From: Metallyticus violacea
Taxonomy: Eukaryota > Arthropoda > Insecta > Mantodea > Metallyticidae
Assembly: GCA_030762175.1 (NCBI GenBank)
Contig: CM060837.1
Location: 5,139,501-5,203,500, forward strand
Length of the DNA stretch: 64,000 nucleotides
Reading direction: 5' to 3'
Position 1 is the stretch's first letter; each line of letters opens with the position of its first letter. Made by a program: the position numbers and the translations under genes. Positions 1 through 10,854 of this stretch are shown here, in pieces. The notes below the pieces were generated by a model, which worked only from the letters and a program-made list of their open reading frames with translations, did no database searches and was not told the origin of the DNA.

Positions 1-29
1 CCAACAAAGATTAGACACAATCATACTTA

Positions 30-1050
30 TAATCAGAACCCGGATGTTGAGGCATCTATTTTACTTAAAATAGACATTTATTACAAGTGAAAACAGAGAG
101 TAATATCACTTATTATTAATGAAAATAGGTATTTTAGATACTAAATAATTGCATCACCCAATCAAAGTACTTATGCTTATTTTTCATAATTACAAGCAAT
201 AACAAGAAGTTTCTTCAATGTATCAACTGTCATAGTCAGCCGCTTGTCAGAGAAAATATTTTTCATCATGGAAAAAGAACGTCTACTTTCACTGAAGTGA
301 TTGAAGCATATTTAACACAAGCTATTTCGGAAGTACTCATGCCAATTACAACATAACATTCACCTTCCAGCACATCATGGAAATTGATCAAGACAAAGTA
401 AAGTAGTTTTGAATAATCCTGGTGAATAAGCAAATAATGCGCAGTAGTTTCTGGTAGAGTTAATATTCTGTTTATGCTTTTATACCGGAATCAGGTTAGT
501 ATCTCTCTTACTGAACACATTGTAGGGACGGTTTATGGCACAGTTGTACCGCTCTCATCTTTCTCGCATGCAATTGTTTGTTACATTTATGCAGCTGCAA
601 AGGTACCCCCACCACAAATTCCCTAGAATTGAATCCCATAGATCGATGCAAGTCCATTCGCCAGGACTATTAAAAGGACAGTACTTCCCTCGTATTATCT
701 ATTTCCTGGTATTCGTATGCCCGATAAAACCTTGAGTTGCTTTCACTAATTAAGGTTTTGCTATTTAAAATTCTTAAGTGAATGGGTTGAGGAGCAAGTT
801 TGTGACTGCTTGAAAGAAATAAATGTATAACAGGATTCTGAACAGATATTTTAGTGAGGTGAACATGCTATTTAATTTTAAAAAAGGTTTCACTTATATA
901 TAGTGAAATTCTTTGTGTGTGTTTGAAACTTTCAAATCGGCAACAGAATCAAAATAGGCCAAAAAGCGCAAAATAAAACTGGTGCTACTGACCCCAAATA
1001 TACAGAAAAATGTTCACCTAGATAAAAAAGGGCATTTTGCACAATTTCCG
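30..1050 (-). mobile_element. hAT transposon 3' remnant, copy A
   Basis: Minus-strand coding at about 295-190 gives the conserved C-terminal dimerisation segment of hAT transposases (RRSFSMMKNIFSDKR, then a TLKKLL helix). One frameshift precedes it and no catalytic part is present. The rest (about 300-1050) is non-coding but aligns with the copies at 22545-23650 (same orientation) and 59600-60285 (opposite orientation), including blocks reading TTGTTTGTTACATTTATGCA and TTCGCCAGGACTATT. The shared edge near 40 reads like a GCCTCAACATCCGGG motif on the minus strand. The three matching copies indicate a dispersed non-autonomous derivative rather than one random decayed hAT. No 8-bp target-site duplication was identified. 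Confidence 0.7.
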
Positions 1051-1330
1051 ACTCTGCTCATAACGTGCAATTATAAATCTGTATGGGGTTAAAAATGTTT
1101 ACTCTTTTCAAGAAAATAGCTATAAAAGTTCACGGTTTTCTACCATATTTTGATCCGGCGTTGAAAACCTGCATCCGAAAATATAGCTATTCTTTTCCTA
1201 TGTTATCTTACATTGTGTATATTGACCTCATAAAGTATTTAGACTGCATCCTAGAAATATAATTCATATATCGTTAACTCTAGCTATCAATTACGCCACA
1301 ACCCATAATATTGGACTCAAGCTTCATGAG
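1050..1330. other. no feature recognised
   Basis: AT-rich sequence with stops in all frames. No transposon motif or tRNA-like box was seen. Confidence 0.5.
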
Positions 1331-2398
1331 GATTGATTCCGTGTTGTAAACAAAATGGGCATTAACAGCATCCGTCACTTCTTCATCACACTTAAATTTC
1401 CCTCCTCGGAGGTCCTTCTTGAATTCTGAGAAGAGAAAATAGTCATTGAGAGCCACATCTGGGCTGTAGGGTGGATAGTCGATCTCCTTGAAGCCACAGA
1501 TCCCTTTGCAACAAGAGCTGTGTGCACAGGCGCGTTGTCGTGAAGAAGGCGCACACCACCACTCAGCTTTGCTCGCCTTTTCTCTTTGATGGAAGCACGT
1601 AATCTGTCCCCATTTACCGTGGTATTCCTCTCCTTGAAGTCAATGAAGAGTATTTCTTCACAGTCCCAAAAGATTGTGGTCATGATCTCCTAGGTTGAGT
1701 GAGTGACCTTGGCCTTTAGACGCGGTGCTTCGCCAGGTTTATGCTACTCCATTGATTCTCATTTGGACAAGGGATCATAGTAGAGGACCATAATTCCATC
1801 TCCTGTAACAATGGTTTGCAGAACTTCTCTCTGTCACGGCTGATCCCTAAAATGCCTGACAACAGATGACTCGTTGCTGTTTTTGAACTGAGGAAAGAAA
1901 TCTAGGCACCCATCTTGCACTAACCTTATTCATGTTTAAATGTTCATGAATAATTCGAAGGACTGTTGGTTTAGAAAGACCCAACCTTGCTGCTATTTCT
2001 TCCATAATTTCTCCTTCCACAAGAGCGAGCGATGTTTTCAGGAGTGAGCACCTCTAAGGACCGACCTGCACGCTCTTCGTCTTCAATGCTTTCTCGACCC
2101 ATTCGAAAAATGATGATTCATTCTTTAACAGTAAAATATGAGGGGAATGCTTCCCCATATACACCGTTCAATCGCTGTTTAATTTCATTAGGAGTAAGTC
2201 CTTCTTTTGTGAAGAACCTAATAACAGCTCGAAACTGCACTTTAAACATGTCACAATCTTCTACCATATGCAACTATGTCTGAACAAGCAAACACAGCGG
2301 AGCGGAAGTTACAGCTGCAATTATTTCTCAACAGATAAGATATGACACGGGATAAGGGTTTTGTGAAGGCGATGAGGCAGGAAACTTATGGATCTATC
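1330..2398 (-). mobile_element. mariner (family 1, DD34D) remnant, 3' truncated
   Basis: Reads on the minus strand from a 5' terminal inverted repeat at about 2398-2378 (outside-in GATCCATAAGTTTCCTGCC). The helix-turn-helix region (2280-1900) and the catalytic region follow. Visible motifs are FWDCEEILFIDFKERNTTVN and LLHDNAPVHTALVAK, the second catalytic Asp block. The third Asp block (normally PPYSPDLAPSDY) is shifted out of frame near 1480-1440. Several further frameshifts occur. Nucleotide similarity to the copies at 15581, 17233 and 24497 stops near 1340, so the C terminus and 3' inverted repeat are missing. It is a dead copy. Confidence 0.88.
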
Positions 2399-2403
2399 CT
2401 CGT

Positions 2404-2466
2404 ATGGTGCCTTAGTAGTAAAAATGGGCGTGAGGCACCATTCAAAAAAGAAAAAAAAAAAAAAAA
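2404..2466 (+). repeat. SINE-A 3' tail fragment
   Basis: The block TGGTGCCTTAGTAGTAAAAATGG followed by an A-rich run matches the 3' end of SINE-A. It lies immediately outside the mariner 5' inverted repeat. No head or body is present. Confidence 0.6.
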
Positions 2467-2639
2467 CATACGTTCGTCTTGAAATTTGAATTAGATAATT
2501 AAGAGTGTGTATCGATCAGCAATAATTGTTTAATATAAAATTATTGGAATTTTGCGTTTAATTACAGTCTTCGTGTCTCTGGTCTCTAAGATTTACCCTT
2601 CAAGAAACTTGTATATAGAAGCTTAAAATATTTTCCGGG

Positions 2640-2966
2640 GGGTGCTTTAAAGGAAAGATAATGTGTGCATTTATTTATTAATTGCGACTTAATTTACACC
2701 CGGTGGCAGTGAAGAAAACTAAAATATAATTATATTTACAGCAAAATGCTTAAAAGAGAAAAGTAAATATAATTTAAATGCACGTCGCATTAATTTTACT
2801 ATGGTATTTGACTTAATTAAGTAAATTTCACCTAACTAAAAACATGTCATTGTGGTAAAATACACATCAACCTAGCTAAATACACCAAATTAATTAAATA
2901 CATGTCAATATAATTTTACACTTATTAACTTATTTAAATACATTTCACCTAACTAAAAGCATTTGT
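2640..2966 (+). repeat. degenerate AT-rich repeat, short copy
   Basis: Begins with TTTATTTATTAATTGCGACT and continues as imperfect iterations of motifs such as TTAATTAAATACATGTCAA and CATTTCACCTAACTAAAA. The same opening phrase and motifs recur, much longer, at 51180-52060. It ends exactly where a SINE-A tail begins. There is no coding signal. Confidence 0.7.
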
Positions 2967-3015
2967 CCACCGGTAGTGCCTCAGTAGTAAAAACGGGCTT
3001 AAACCCAATCTAAAA
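2967..3015 (+). repeat. SINE-A 3' tail fragment
   Basis: TGTCCACCGGTAGTGCCTCAG followed by TAGTAAAAACGGGCTTAAA is the SINE-A 3' block. No head is present. The left edge joins directly to the degenerate AT-rich repeat. Confidence 0.6.
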
Positions 3016-3550
3016 GTGCATTTAAATTAAGTTATTTAATTGAACACATTTCTTTTAACATTTTTAATATATCACAGTTTTATGCTGTTTTTGACCCTTA
3101 TCTAAGTTATAGGTCTATCATTTTGGAAATATTTTCTCTAGAAAGGAGATAATTTATCAATATCACAAATAAATAAATCAAAAAAAGAAGAAAGCGCTCT
3201 GATAAGAAAAAGAGGTATATAAAATATTTTAAGCGTGCAGTATTTTGAGATTTTACTATTTTTTTCTACAAATGTTAAGCTTTTTCGATCCTTTTCCTAA
3301 TCTTATTTGAAACCTAAAAGAAGTTTAATATATTAGAGTAAACATTTGTTATATAATTTAAAATATTGCAGATTTCTTACTATTCAGATCGAATTATTGT
3401 TTTTTCATAAATCATATAAAATATTTTCATAAGCACACTTTGCAAATATGAGCTAACTATGTTTAATAGTTTCTGAGATAATTGGTGGTAAATTTACTAT
3501 ATTTAACATTGGCTGGGACAGAATATTTTGACCACCCTTAAATTAGCACG
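3016..3550. other. no feature recognised
   Basis: AT-rich sequence with no open frame of note and no repeat matched elsewhere in the window. Confidence 0.5.
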
Positions 3551-3559
3551 GAGGGGTAC

Positions 3560-3860
3560 AGAAATAATTTTTTCAGTGTCCATTCGGACTTACGCAACGC
3601 TCCTTCCTCCCGGCGAGGGTGTAGCTGACTTCTGAGACTGGGATGCCTGGAAGATGCCTCTACGTTATCTCAAGAATGGGTGAGATAATAGGGGATAATG
3701 AGCTCAGGATATTTTGTGGCCAAAGTTTCCGAGACATTCGATGGGAAAAACTCTCGACCTATGGGAAAAACTCTGGAAAAATCTCAGTATAGGAAACAGG
3801 TTGGGCATTGAACCCCAAGACTGCCGCGAATGCTACCACGGCGGTAATTTAAACTCCTTT
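3560..3860 (-). repeat. SINE-like unit (family E), tRNA-like head
   Basis: On the minus strand the unit starts near 3860 with GCCGTGGTAGCATTCGCGGC and then TTGGGGTTCAATGCCC. These resemble an RNA polymerase III A box and B box at tRNA-like spacing. A body with repeated GTTTTTCCCATAGGTCGAGA phrases follows, then GC-richer sequence to about 3560. The layout (tRNA-like head plus unrelated body) is that of a SINE, but no second copy was found here, so the call is tentative. Confidence 0.45.
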
Positions 3861-4699
3861 CTCACTAATGTCGTTTTGTTTACTCTTTACAACGAGGAAC
3901 TGAAACGGATGCTACTGTTAGGAACCCTTAAACAGTTTTGTATCTTTAAGAAAGTGTAAATTTAAAAATAAGAACATTTAAGTACTAGATAAGAGTAATG
4001 CGGGGAGGGGGGGTGAAGCACTTCTTCGAGCAGCTTGTCCAAGGGAGGAAATAAAGAAAGAGTGGGGAATATGTTGGTCCTTACAACGAATTAGACAAGA
4101 TATATTTGGTTGAGGGGATAGAGCATTACACCCAATAGCTGGAAGATAGTTAACAGACGTTTCCGAGGTATAGATAAGCAAAATACTGAGACACAATGCG
4201 CAGAAAAGGTATCGCTAAACCTGCAAGCTCAAATAGGTCAGGTGTGGGCGAGGGGAAATTATTTAGATATATGTGTGAGATAAGAAAGAAGTGGTCTCGC
4301 ATGGCTCAGATTAGGGGCTTGGAAAGTAAATAAAATAAGCAATCCTTTCAAGGAAAGAATTTTCCTAGAGAAATTGATACCGCGCGGCATATTCTGGCAT
4401 AATATAAAAAACAGGGCTGTTTAGAAATGAGCATTTGCGTCTGAATTCCAACAGAAGTTTGAATGCCTTGGTGCACGAGAAGTACACACACAACTCGGGA
4501 ATATTTCTAGTGAAGACTCGATAAAGAAGGGAGGGGTAGAGTGGAGCGAGGGTTGGTGGGAAAGGGGAGAGGGCTCTTCGGTAAGAGTTTATGCATGTTT
4601 ATATATATATTTGGATACGAAGGTAATCATACGAAATAATATTACCGTTCTGATATATTATATTCAGAAAGGTATATTAAAACTTAAGGAAAATGTTTT
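3861..4699. other. no gene; purine-rich tracts
   Basis: No coding or repeat match was found. Purine-rich stretches at 4000-4018 and 4525-4570 and a short AT run at 4599-4610 are the only local structure. Confidence 0.5.
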
Positions 4700-5318
4700 T
4701 CACATTTACAGGATATAAAAATATAATATGAACTTGGGTCTGGAATCGCTTTATTTACTTGTTAGAACCCTTTTTCTACACCTGAACCACATAGCAGAAT
4801 ACTCAAAAACAGAACTGTGGGAAACAAAAAAATCATATGAAATGTTCAAATATCCTCCGTTAGTACGGATACATCCGTCAACCCACCGCCGCTTGCACTC
4901 CCTAATGAGTATCCCTGGAGTATCTCGCATTGTCTGACAGCCTTGCAGAATACGAGCACGAACACCCTCTACACCTTCAGCTAATCCATAGATCATATTA
5001 ACATCACCAACTCAACATTTCAATGCCTCATTTTACTGTATCTGGAACGAGGTCCGCAAACCCACAGAACTGACACTACGTGCTCGGTAAACCTAGGAAC
5101 TAAGAGTAGCTACAACGCACACACCTCATTTAACTAGAGTTAAATCGAATGTTTACTTATTGTACGTATTAAGCAACTGTTCTATTTTGGGGTTATTGTC
5201 ATTCTAGCTGGCATATTACACCGTGTAAGCGGTGTTGTGGATAAAGAGCTCTAACAAGGAAATGAAGCATTTCCGAACCCATTTTCATATGACGTATTTG
5301 CACCCTCTATATGCAAGG
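4700..5318 (-). mobile_element. internally deleted DUF4817-type DNA transposon
   Basis: Inverted repeats flank the unit: plus-strand ATATGAACTTGGGTCTGGAA (from about 4725) matches the reverse complement of about 5293-5234 (ATATGAAAATGGGTTCGGAA). The two arms stay similar for about 50 bp. Inside, on the minus strand, a fragment like the N-terminal start of these transposases (DMIYGLAEG) runs straight into a fragment like their extreme C terminus (ARILQGCQTMRDTPGIL, then a CIRTNGG block equivalent to the usual C-I-x-x-N-G-G-H-F end). The whole helix-turn-helix and catalytic core is absent. The outer end reads CACCCTCTATA, as in related TA-target elements. It could only have moved with a transposase supplied in trans. 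Confidence 0.65.
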
Positions 5319-5626
5319 AGTGTTTTCCCAAAGTTTAGGCATATTTTTTTTTATTACATTCTATGTATTACATATTTTGATTGTTAGCGTATACTTGTAA
5401 ACCTGCTACAATAAAGTTCATTACAACTGCAATAAATAGCTATGAACCTCAACCCTACTTTCTGTTTATGTCAAATTATTAGAATTGTTTAATCTTCTAT
5501 ATGGATTTTTTTCAGTAACGTAAGCAACATGTGGTAAGAATCCCTTGTGTCGGGGATGTGAGTGAATGTTTCAAAGTGTTACGTGCTTGTCATGCTAACC
5601 AGACACCGCTTTCACATTCTGTACAG

Positions 5627-5885
5627 GTTTTCTCGGAGGCCCAAGTGTTCTTCAGCTTGGATGGCGACAGATATCAGCCAACCCCGCTCACATTCAGCCT
5701 GGAGCCTGCGGGGAGAAGTGACGATTGGTACCATCCACCCCCGCCACCCGTAGAGCCCTCAGACAGGAGTGGCACTGCCCGCAACGTGACCATACCGCTG
5801 CAGAACCGTGTGGGACGATTCGTCCGTTTAGAGCTTCAGTTCGCCAGCCGCTGGCTTCTACTCAGCGAAGTCTACTTTGACTCTG
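5627..5885 (+). CDS. Ddr: Discoidin domain receptor (DDR) exon, second half of the discoidin-like domain
   Basis: DDRs are single-pass receptor tyrosine kinases that bind collagen through an extracellular discoidin domain. A discoidin-like domain follows, then the membrane span and kinase. This exon starts in phase 0 after a pyrimidine-rich acceptor (TTTCACATTCTGTACAG) and ends in phase 1 at GTGAGT, giving 86 codons plus one base. It starts VFSEAQVFFSLDGDRY; the most diagnostic stretch is RNVTIPLQNRVGRFVRLELQ, followed by FASRWLLLSEVYF. In known DDRs these correspond to the last strands of the discoidin-like domain. A proline-rich insertion (PPPPP) lies in the middle, and N-V-T is a potential N-glycosylation sequon. 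The frame stays open upstream to 5531 and on past the donor to 5917, but those flanks look intronic. Neighbouring exons were not found, so the surrounding window is inferred to be intron. Coding GC is clearly higher than the surroundings. The symbol follows the Drosophila orthologue. Confidence 0.9.
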
Positions 5886-6394
5886 GTGAGTGCTGTCTTT
5901 GTATCAAGTTAAAATAGCGGCTAGAGTGTAGGTCAGGTCAAACACTCAATGGGAAGTTATGACCAGGAGGGCTACTTCAACAATATTTAGTCCAGTGTGT
6001 GTTGCGATCCCTCAGAGGGTCTCATAGGAAATTTCTTCAATATATGAGAAAAAATGACAAGTGTATCTACGTCTTACATTATTATTGACTAACTCAAAAA
6101 ATTCTCAAGAATGCTTTTGGTTATCTGGAAGTATTGATCCAAATGTTTCACTTTAATTTGAACGATGGAACTGTACCGAGATTTGAGAGCAAACGCCAAA
6201 GCTCTGTGCGGTAAAATCCGTCATTACCAACACTGAAATCAGAGAAACTGATTGCGTTTGCTGGGCAGGTTAAGATCATTTCATTTTTAACAATTTAAGG
6301 AATTAGTTTAGCAGCATTTCGTTCTGGAACACACTGGTCAGTACTATAGAGTTGCCCCTAAAAACTGTGCAAAGCCATATCACCGGTAAATGTC
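5886..6394. other. intron sequence, nothing recognised
   Basis: Follows the DDR donor site. No coding or repeat match was found until the mariner fragment at about 6395. Confidence 0.5.
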
Positions 6395-6725
6395 CCATTT
6401 CCATGCAAAAAGCTGCACGCTGCTCTACGATAATGCATGGCCGCACATTGCAAATGTTGTTGTTGCTGAGCACCTCGCAAAAATCAACGGTGTGATCATC
6501 ATCCACCCTAAGTCCAGACTTAGCACCGGGTGACTTTTTCCTTTTCCCCAAAATGAATAAGTGCATTCATGGGGGACATTCTTCCATTATCAGAAGCAAT
6601 GGGGAAAGCTGCGGAGTAGATTCTGAAGGACCTGTCAAAAAGTTCTCCAGCATGTCTTTTAAGACTAGCCGAACTTTGGGATATGGGATCTGTATTGCAT
6701 CCAACGGTAACCCCGATGTAAAATT
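6395..6725 (+). mobile_element. mariner C-terminal fragment
   Basis: Plus-strand reading from 6421 gives LLYDNAWPHIANVVVAEHLA, the block around the second catalytic Asp of mariner transposases. Degraded IIHPKSRLS and LFPFPQNE follow; these correspond to the HPPYSPDLAP and FLFPKLK blocks, with the third Asp lost. Near 6680-6715, CIASNGN resembles the C-I-x-x-N-G-D-Y-F end. It is 5' truncated, carries stops and frameshifts, and differs in sequence from family 1. Confidence 0.7.
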
Positions 6726-6970
6726 AATAGGTAGGTGCCTAAATGTATTATCAAATAGAAGTCTTTAAGTGTTGAAGCAGTAAATATCGCATGCCCCCGT
6801 GATAATATTAATATAAATATATATTGCAAATCTTTTGTTACAGATTATGTCGTTTAATTAAAAGTGTTGGTATTACCTATACATTCTAATGTGTATTTAA
6901 AGGATAATATGTTTTCATATGATGATTCCAATGTAAAATTCATTGCTAGCATTGTTAATTTTTGCTTGTG
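6726..6970. other. no feature recognised
   Basis: AT-rich spacer between a mariner tail and a SINE-B. Confidence 0.5.
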
Positions 6971-7238
6971 GTTATTTACGGACGCTCTTTAACATCTCAG
7001 CTTCCCATCAGGACGGGAAACGGCCGGTAAATTTTGCTCAGATGCCTCTTCTGTTAGGCTTGAGGCTCTATTTCGTACCGTAAATGCACGACACGGGATC
7101 CACGGCTTTACTTCCCTTCCGAAGGAAGCCATACTTTTACTTTTTACGCCCGAAAAATCCATCGGTCCTGACTGCGTTTGAACCCATGATTTTGGGTTTA
7201 GAAGGCCAGTATGGTTACCACTACACCACTATAACCCA
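6971..7238 (-). repeat. SINE-B copy
   Basis: On the minus strand the unit begins with a tRNA-like head (GTGGTGTAGTGGTAACCATA as A box, GGGTTCAAACGC as B box). Its body contains CGAAGGAAGC-type and GGCCGTTTC-type blocks, and it ends with GAGCGTCCGTAAATAA. Length is about 268 bp, equal to the copy at 54574-54841 whose ends are fixed by a target-site duplication. Confidence 0.85.
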
Positions 7239-7894
7239 CAGCAGGGACGATTTTCAACATTATATGGTAGTAATACATACCAAAAACTGTGAACACGAAA
7301 GGCAAGATTTATATATTTGTAATGACCATGCTGTGAGCGAAGGGTTATTATGATTTGAACCTTGGTCGCCTCAGGACACTGCTTTTTTCCCTGACTTATG
7401 ACTTAATTTATCTTTGAAGAAGTCGGTTCTTTTTGTATATTTTGAATTTCAATGTGCCACGATTAGCGTTCGCGTAAACTTGTGAACCCCGTCGGCGTTA
7501 GAAAACCACGTGGAGGCATTTTTCTTGAGAGTATATAAAGAGGCAGTTCGGGTTGTTTCAAAACCCTTTTTTTCTATGTAATCTATCTACAGTGCACAAG
7601 TCGCGTGACAGGTATGCAAAATATAACTAGGTAATGGATTTTTTGTTTAGATAAATTTATACTACACAGCCGTCGGCAGTTTCCTATGATGCCGATTGAG
7701 TTGCGAAAAATTTGTGTCGTAATTAGAGGGTCGGTGTCTTGAACGCGAGGACAGGTGCAGAGAATCCTAAGATAAATATTAAATTAAAAGTGCTATCTCC
7801 TTCACAAAGTGATTTGATTAATAAAATATACAGTGTAAATGTTACGCCATGTAATCTTTTAACGTACAGCATTCTCTCCCAGTGCTGTTGAGGG
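7239..7894. other. no gene; isolated TATA-like motif
   Basis: Nothing coding. A TATA-like string GAGTATATAAAGAGGCAG sits at about 7530-7547, but no open reading frame or repeat family follows it, so it is not called a promoter. Confidence 0.45.

Positions 7895-7935
<41 letters not shown>
7895..7935 (+). repeat. A41 homopolymer
   Basis: An uninterrupted run of 41 A. It could be the 3' end of a retroposed sequence, but the sequence upstream shows no recognisable gene. The length should be treated cautiously because homopolymers are error-prone in assemblies. Confidence 0.9.
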
Positions 7936-7936
<1 letters not shown>

Positions 7937-9112
7937 AGGAAAAGACACCCACGTGGGGCAAGGCAAACAACATGAAACTGTTTCAGTGTCCAAAATATGG
8001 CACTATTGTATTTCTTACAATTTTATTCATAATTTTATATCACATTAAGGACATTTCATTTCTAATTTGTGTTTGACGACAACACTATGCTTCAGTGTGC
8101 AACTGTTTAACAGCTAACATGATAGAATAAAAAAATGAAATGAAATTACGGAGAGATATGTAGAAAGTGGATAGAAAAAAAAGTCCCATATTTTGGGGTT
8201 TTGTCCCAATAGAGAAATAAAGTAAGGTGTTGTAATGTCTTCTGATCTGTTTCTGTCACACACGCATTTACTAGGATATTTTGTCTCTCCCATAATCATA
8301 CGATCACCTCCTCCCTTCTCATCTTCTGCAAATAAAAATTCCCCACCACCTATCATCACTTCTTGTCAAACGATTCTGTACAACCGGAGTTATGTCGGTC
8401 AATTCCACTTTCCTTTGTCTGTGTGCTGTTTTCTTTCCCCTCGTCTTCTTCTTTCATTTCAGCCCCTTCCCACTAAACGCAGTTGTTCGTGAACCATATA
8501 TGACGTCATAATGTGGGAGTGTTAGGACCGAGGTAAAACTTTTGCTGGGTACCAGGTGGCTCTTGGCGAGGAGATGTCGTTTTTATCTTTCCACTAGACG
8601 GAGATGAGGAGTTGGCGACACAGTGGCGGATTTCAAACTTGGTGCGATTTTTTTTTAGTTTGCAAAGAAACAGCGGAACAGTCATCCAGAGCCTAAACGC
8701 TATATTAAATATTTGTTTCTTCTACACTTATCTCTTTCGTCTTCTGCTCTTTCACGAAATTACTCCTTAATCTTTCGACACTAGCGCTTATTTCTGTCAC
8801 ATTGTATTTTTTTTTTCAACACTCGCATTTATACAATTGTAATTCCTTAAATTTTCTTAATATTTATTAATGCTTTCTACATTAATTCTATCAATATTGA
8901 ATATTAATAATCAACGAATAAAATAAAAAGGTGAAAGAAAGAATTTTAATATGTTATTTCTAATACCTACTGAACAGCGTCTATACATAAGGTAAAATAT
9001 TTATTTTGTTAATTATACAGAAATTCTAAAATATCTCCAAACTTACAGACAAAACTTTAGGCAAATATTTGTAATATCACTGAACATAAATATTAATATA
9101 TTACACGTTTTT
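7936..9112. other. no gene; pyrimidine-rich tract
   Basis: A pyrimidine-rich tract at about 8340-8470 and a perfect TGACGTCA palindrome at 8501-8508 are the only distinctive points. No coding homology was seen on either strand. Confidence 0.5.
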
Positions 9113-9251
9113 TTATCTTGTAACATAACTAACGTTCAGAAAACTGAAATCAACTGTTTCTGGTAAGTCAAGGTTTTTTACAGCACAACTTACACATACG
9201 ACTTGCCTCTTAGCATGAGATTTACATTTAAATCGTCCACGTTTCATGGGA

Positions 9252-9509
9252 CCGCCATGAACGGCTGAGGTCGTTAAGGCGCGGACTCGTGAGCGGGAGG
9301 TCTGAGTTTCGAATCCCGTCAAGACCGTCCTCTCTGACAGGTGTTTTCCAGGTTTTATCTCGGTCATCATAAATGGCAAATGTCAGGGAGATGCCCTAAA
9401 ACTAAGGCCTGGAACGTTTCCTTCCTTAAAACAATCCTTTCGCATATATCATCAGTGTCCACCTGTGGTGCCTCAGTAGTTAAAAAAAGGGGTTAAACAT
9501 CATTTAAAA
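9252..9509 (+). repeat. SINE-A copy inside piggyBac
   Basis: The head reads GGCTGAGGTCGTTAAGGCGC (A box region) with GTTTCGAATCCC as B box. The body contains AAATGGCAAATGTC and AGGCCTGGAACGTTTCC, and the 3' block is GTGCCTCAGTAGTTAAAA. It separates the piggyBac cysteine tail from the rest of the transposase. Both sides carry a TCATGG string (about 9244 and 9513), a possible short target-site duplication. Confidence 0.85.
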
Positions 9510-10205
9510 AATCATGGAAAATGAATTCTTTTTCCGTCCACACAAACATGTTCCACGCTTTAATACAAGAAGAGCTTCAACATTCTTCCTAAATATGGAA
9601 TTGCTTCTGACGGACACTACTGGGGTTTTTCCTCCATCTTCAGACATCGGACGTTTGCGACGATATTCCTGAAGAAATACACCTGCTGGTATTTGACAAC
9701 ATGGAATGAGGTGTTCTTTCATAGGGCCAAAGAAAGAGTATTCAGATAGATTGTGCGTTTTACTTGGGTTATTCAAACCATCAGCATTCTTGAATTTATA
9801 CCTGCTATGTTCGGCCGAATAGAAGATAGCTAGGGCCATCTTTTGGTGACTTGAGATACTAAGTAAATAGCACAGTATCGACACCTCCTTTTGTCAGGTT
9901 GTAGTGTAAAATAATATCAGACTTTTTTGTAGTGTCATCAATCATTGCCGAGTCATTCATAACTGATATCAGTATAATTGTCTTATTTCTTTTTGGAACG
10001 TAACAGACTAGTGTCTTCTGTCCTTGAAATCCAAACAAAGAGCTTTCAACTTCCCTCTGTTTATATGGTAAAAATTCGTGAAGAATTTCCCGTATGTTTT
10101 TCTTCACGATTCCTGTATATGTGAGCCTTTCTGAAGTAAGCTCTCTACAAGGGGAATGCTTGTATCCCAATTAGCGACTGTTAAATTCCTATTCCTATTT
10201 GACTT

Positions 10206-10854
10206 CTAAAGGGTGAACGATTCTTCATGCAACCGGTTTCGCAGCGTGCGATCGGCCGGTGAGGCTGGCTGCTGTGTCGGCGGTGCGAGTGACAGCAAGT
10301 CCGCAGTACGGTTTGTGGCGTAAGTCATTTCTAACATAAACACTTAAAAAGAAGAGTAAATTACTCACGTATATTAAGCAAGGAGACGCTGGAACTGCCT
10401 CCTTTCGTTGTTCAAAAATTTCTGACACCTGCTTAGGAAATTCCTCATTACACTCTGCAATTTCTTATGTGAGCACTGTACGTGGTTGTCTATGTTTCCT
10501 GTCAAAAACACTTGCCGTTTCACGATATTTGTTTACTAATCAATGAATCGAAACCTGTTAGGAGCGTTAGTATCAGGAAATTCCTCTTGAAATAATCTCT
10601 TACAGCAGCGCTGATTCTGTACGCACGTATAAATCATACATAAATACTCTTTGGGGAATAGAATATTTGTATTTCCTTATTTTACTTGATACACCTTCAC
10701 TGTGTAGCGTCGCCTAACAAACACATGCTACTTGCGCAAGATTTCAACTCACATTGAAGCCCAGCGCAGCGGAGGGGAAATTACTTCCCGCCTCTGCCCA
10801 CATAGCGCTGCCGGTCGGTTCTGCGGTTGCGTTAAGCGTTGCTCACCCAGTATA
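10206..10854 (-). mobile_element. DUF4817-type DNA transposon remnant nested in piggyBac
   Basis: The piggyBac reading is interrupted between GPYQT and NLTVANW. The interrupting DNA has GC-rich ends that match as inverted repeats: left GGGTGAACGATTCTTCATGC, right (reverse complement) GGGTGAGCAACGCTTAACGC, both continuing with AACCG. Minus-strand coding in the middle (10660-10430) reads YSIPQRVFMYDLYVRTESA, a FQEEFPDTN-like block and VFDRKHRQPRTVL. This is the N-terminal helix-turn-helix of the same family as the element at 60640-61340. No catalytic domain is left. Confidence 0.65.

Noticed and set aside
5531..5917. Whole 128-codon frame around the DDR exon as a gene
   Set aside because: Residues before the AG at 5626 and after the GTGAGT at 5886 do not resemble DDR; they are intron read-through.
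7530..7547. TATA box followed by possible LTR promoter
   Set aside because: No paired LTR, primer binding site or gag/pol sequence is nearby; in AT-rich DNA TATA strings are common.
8501..8508. Perfect CRE-type palindrome TGACGTCA
   Set aside because: A single 8-bp site is expected by chance at this scale and no promoter or transcript start is visible nearby.
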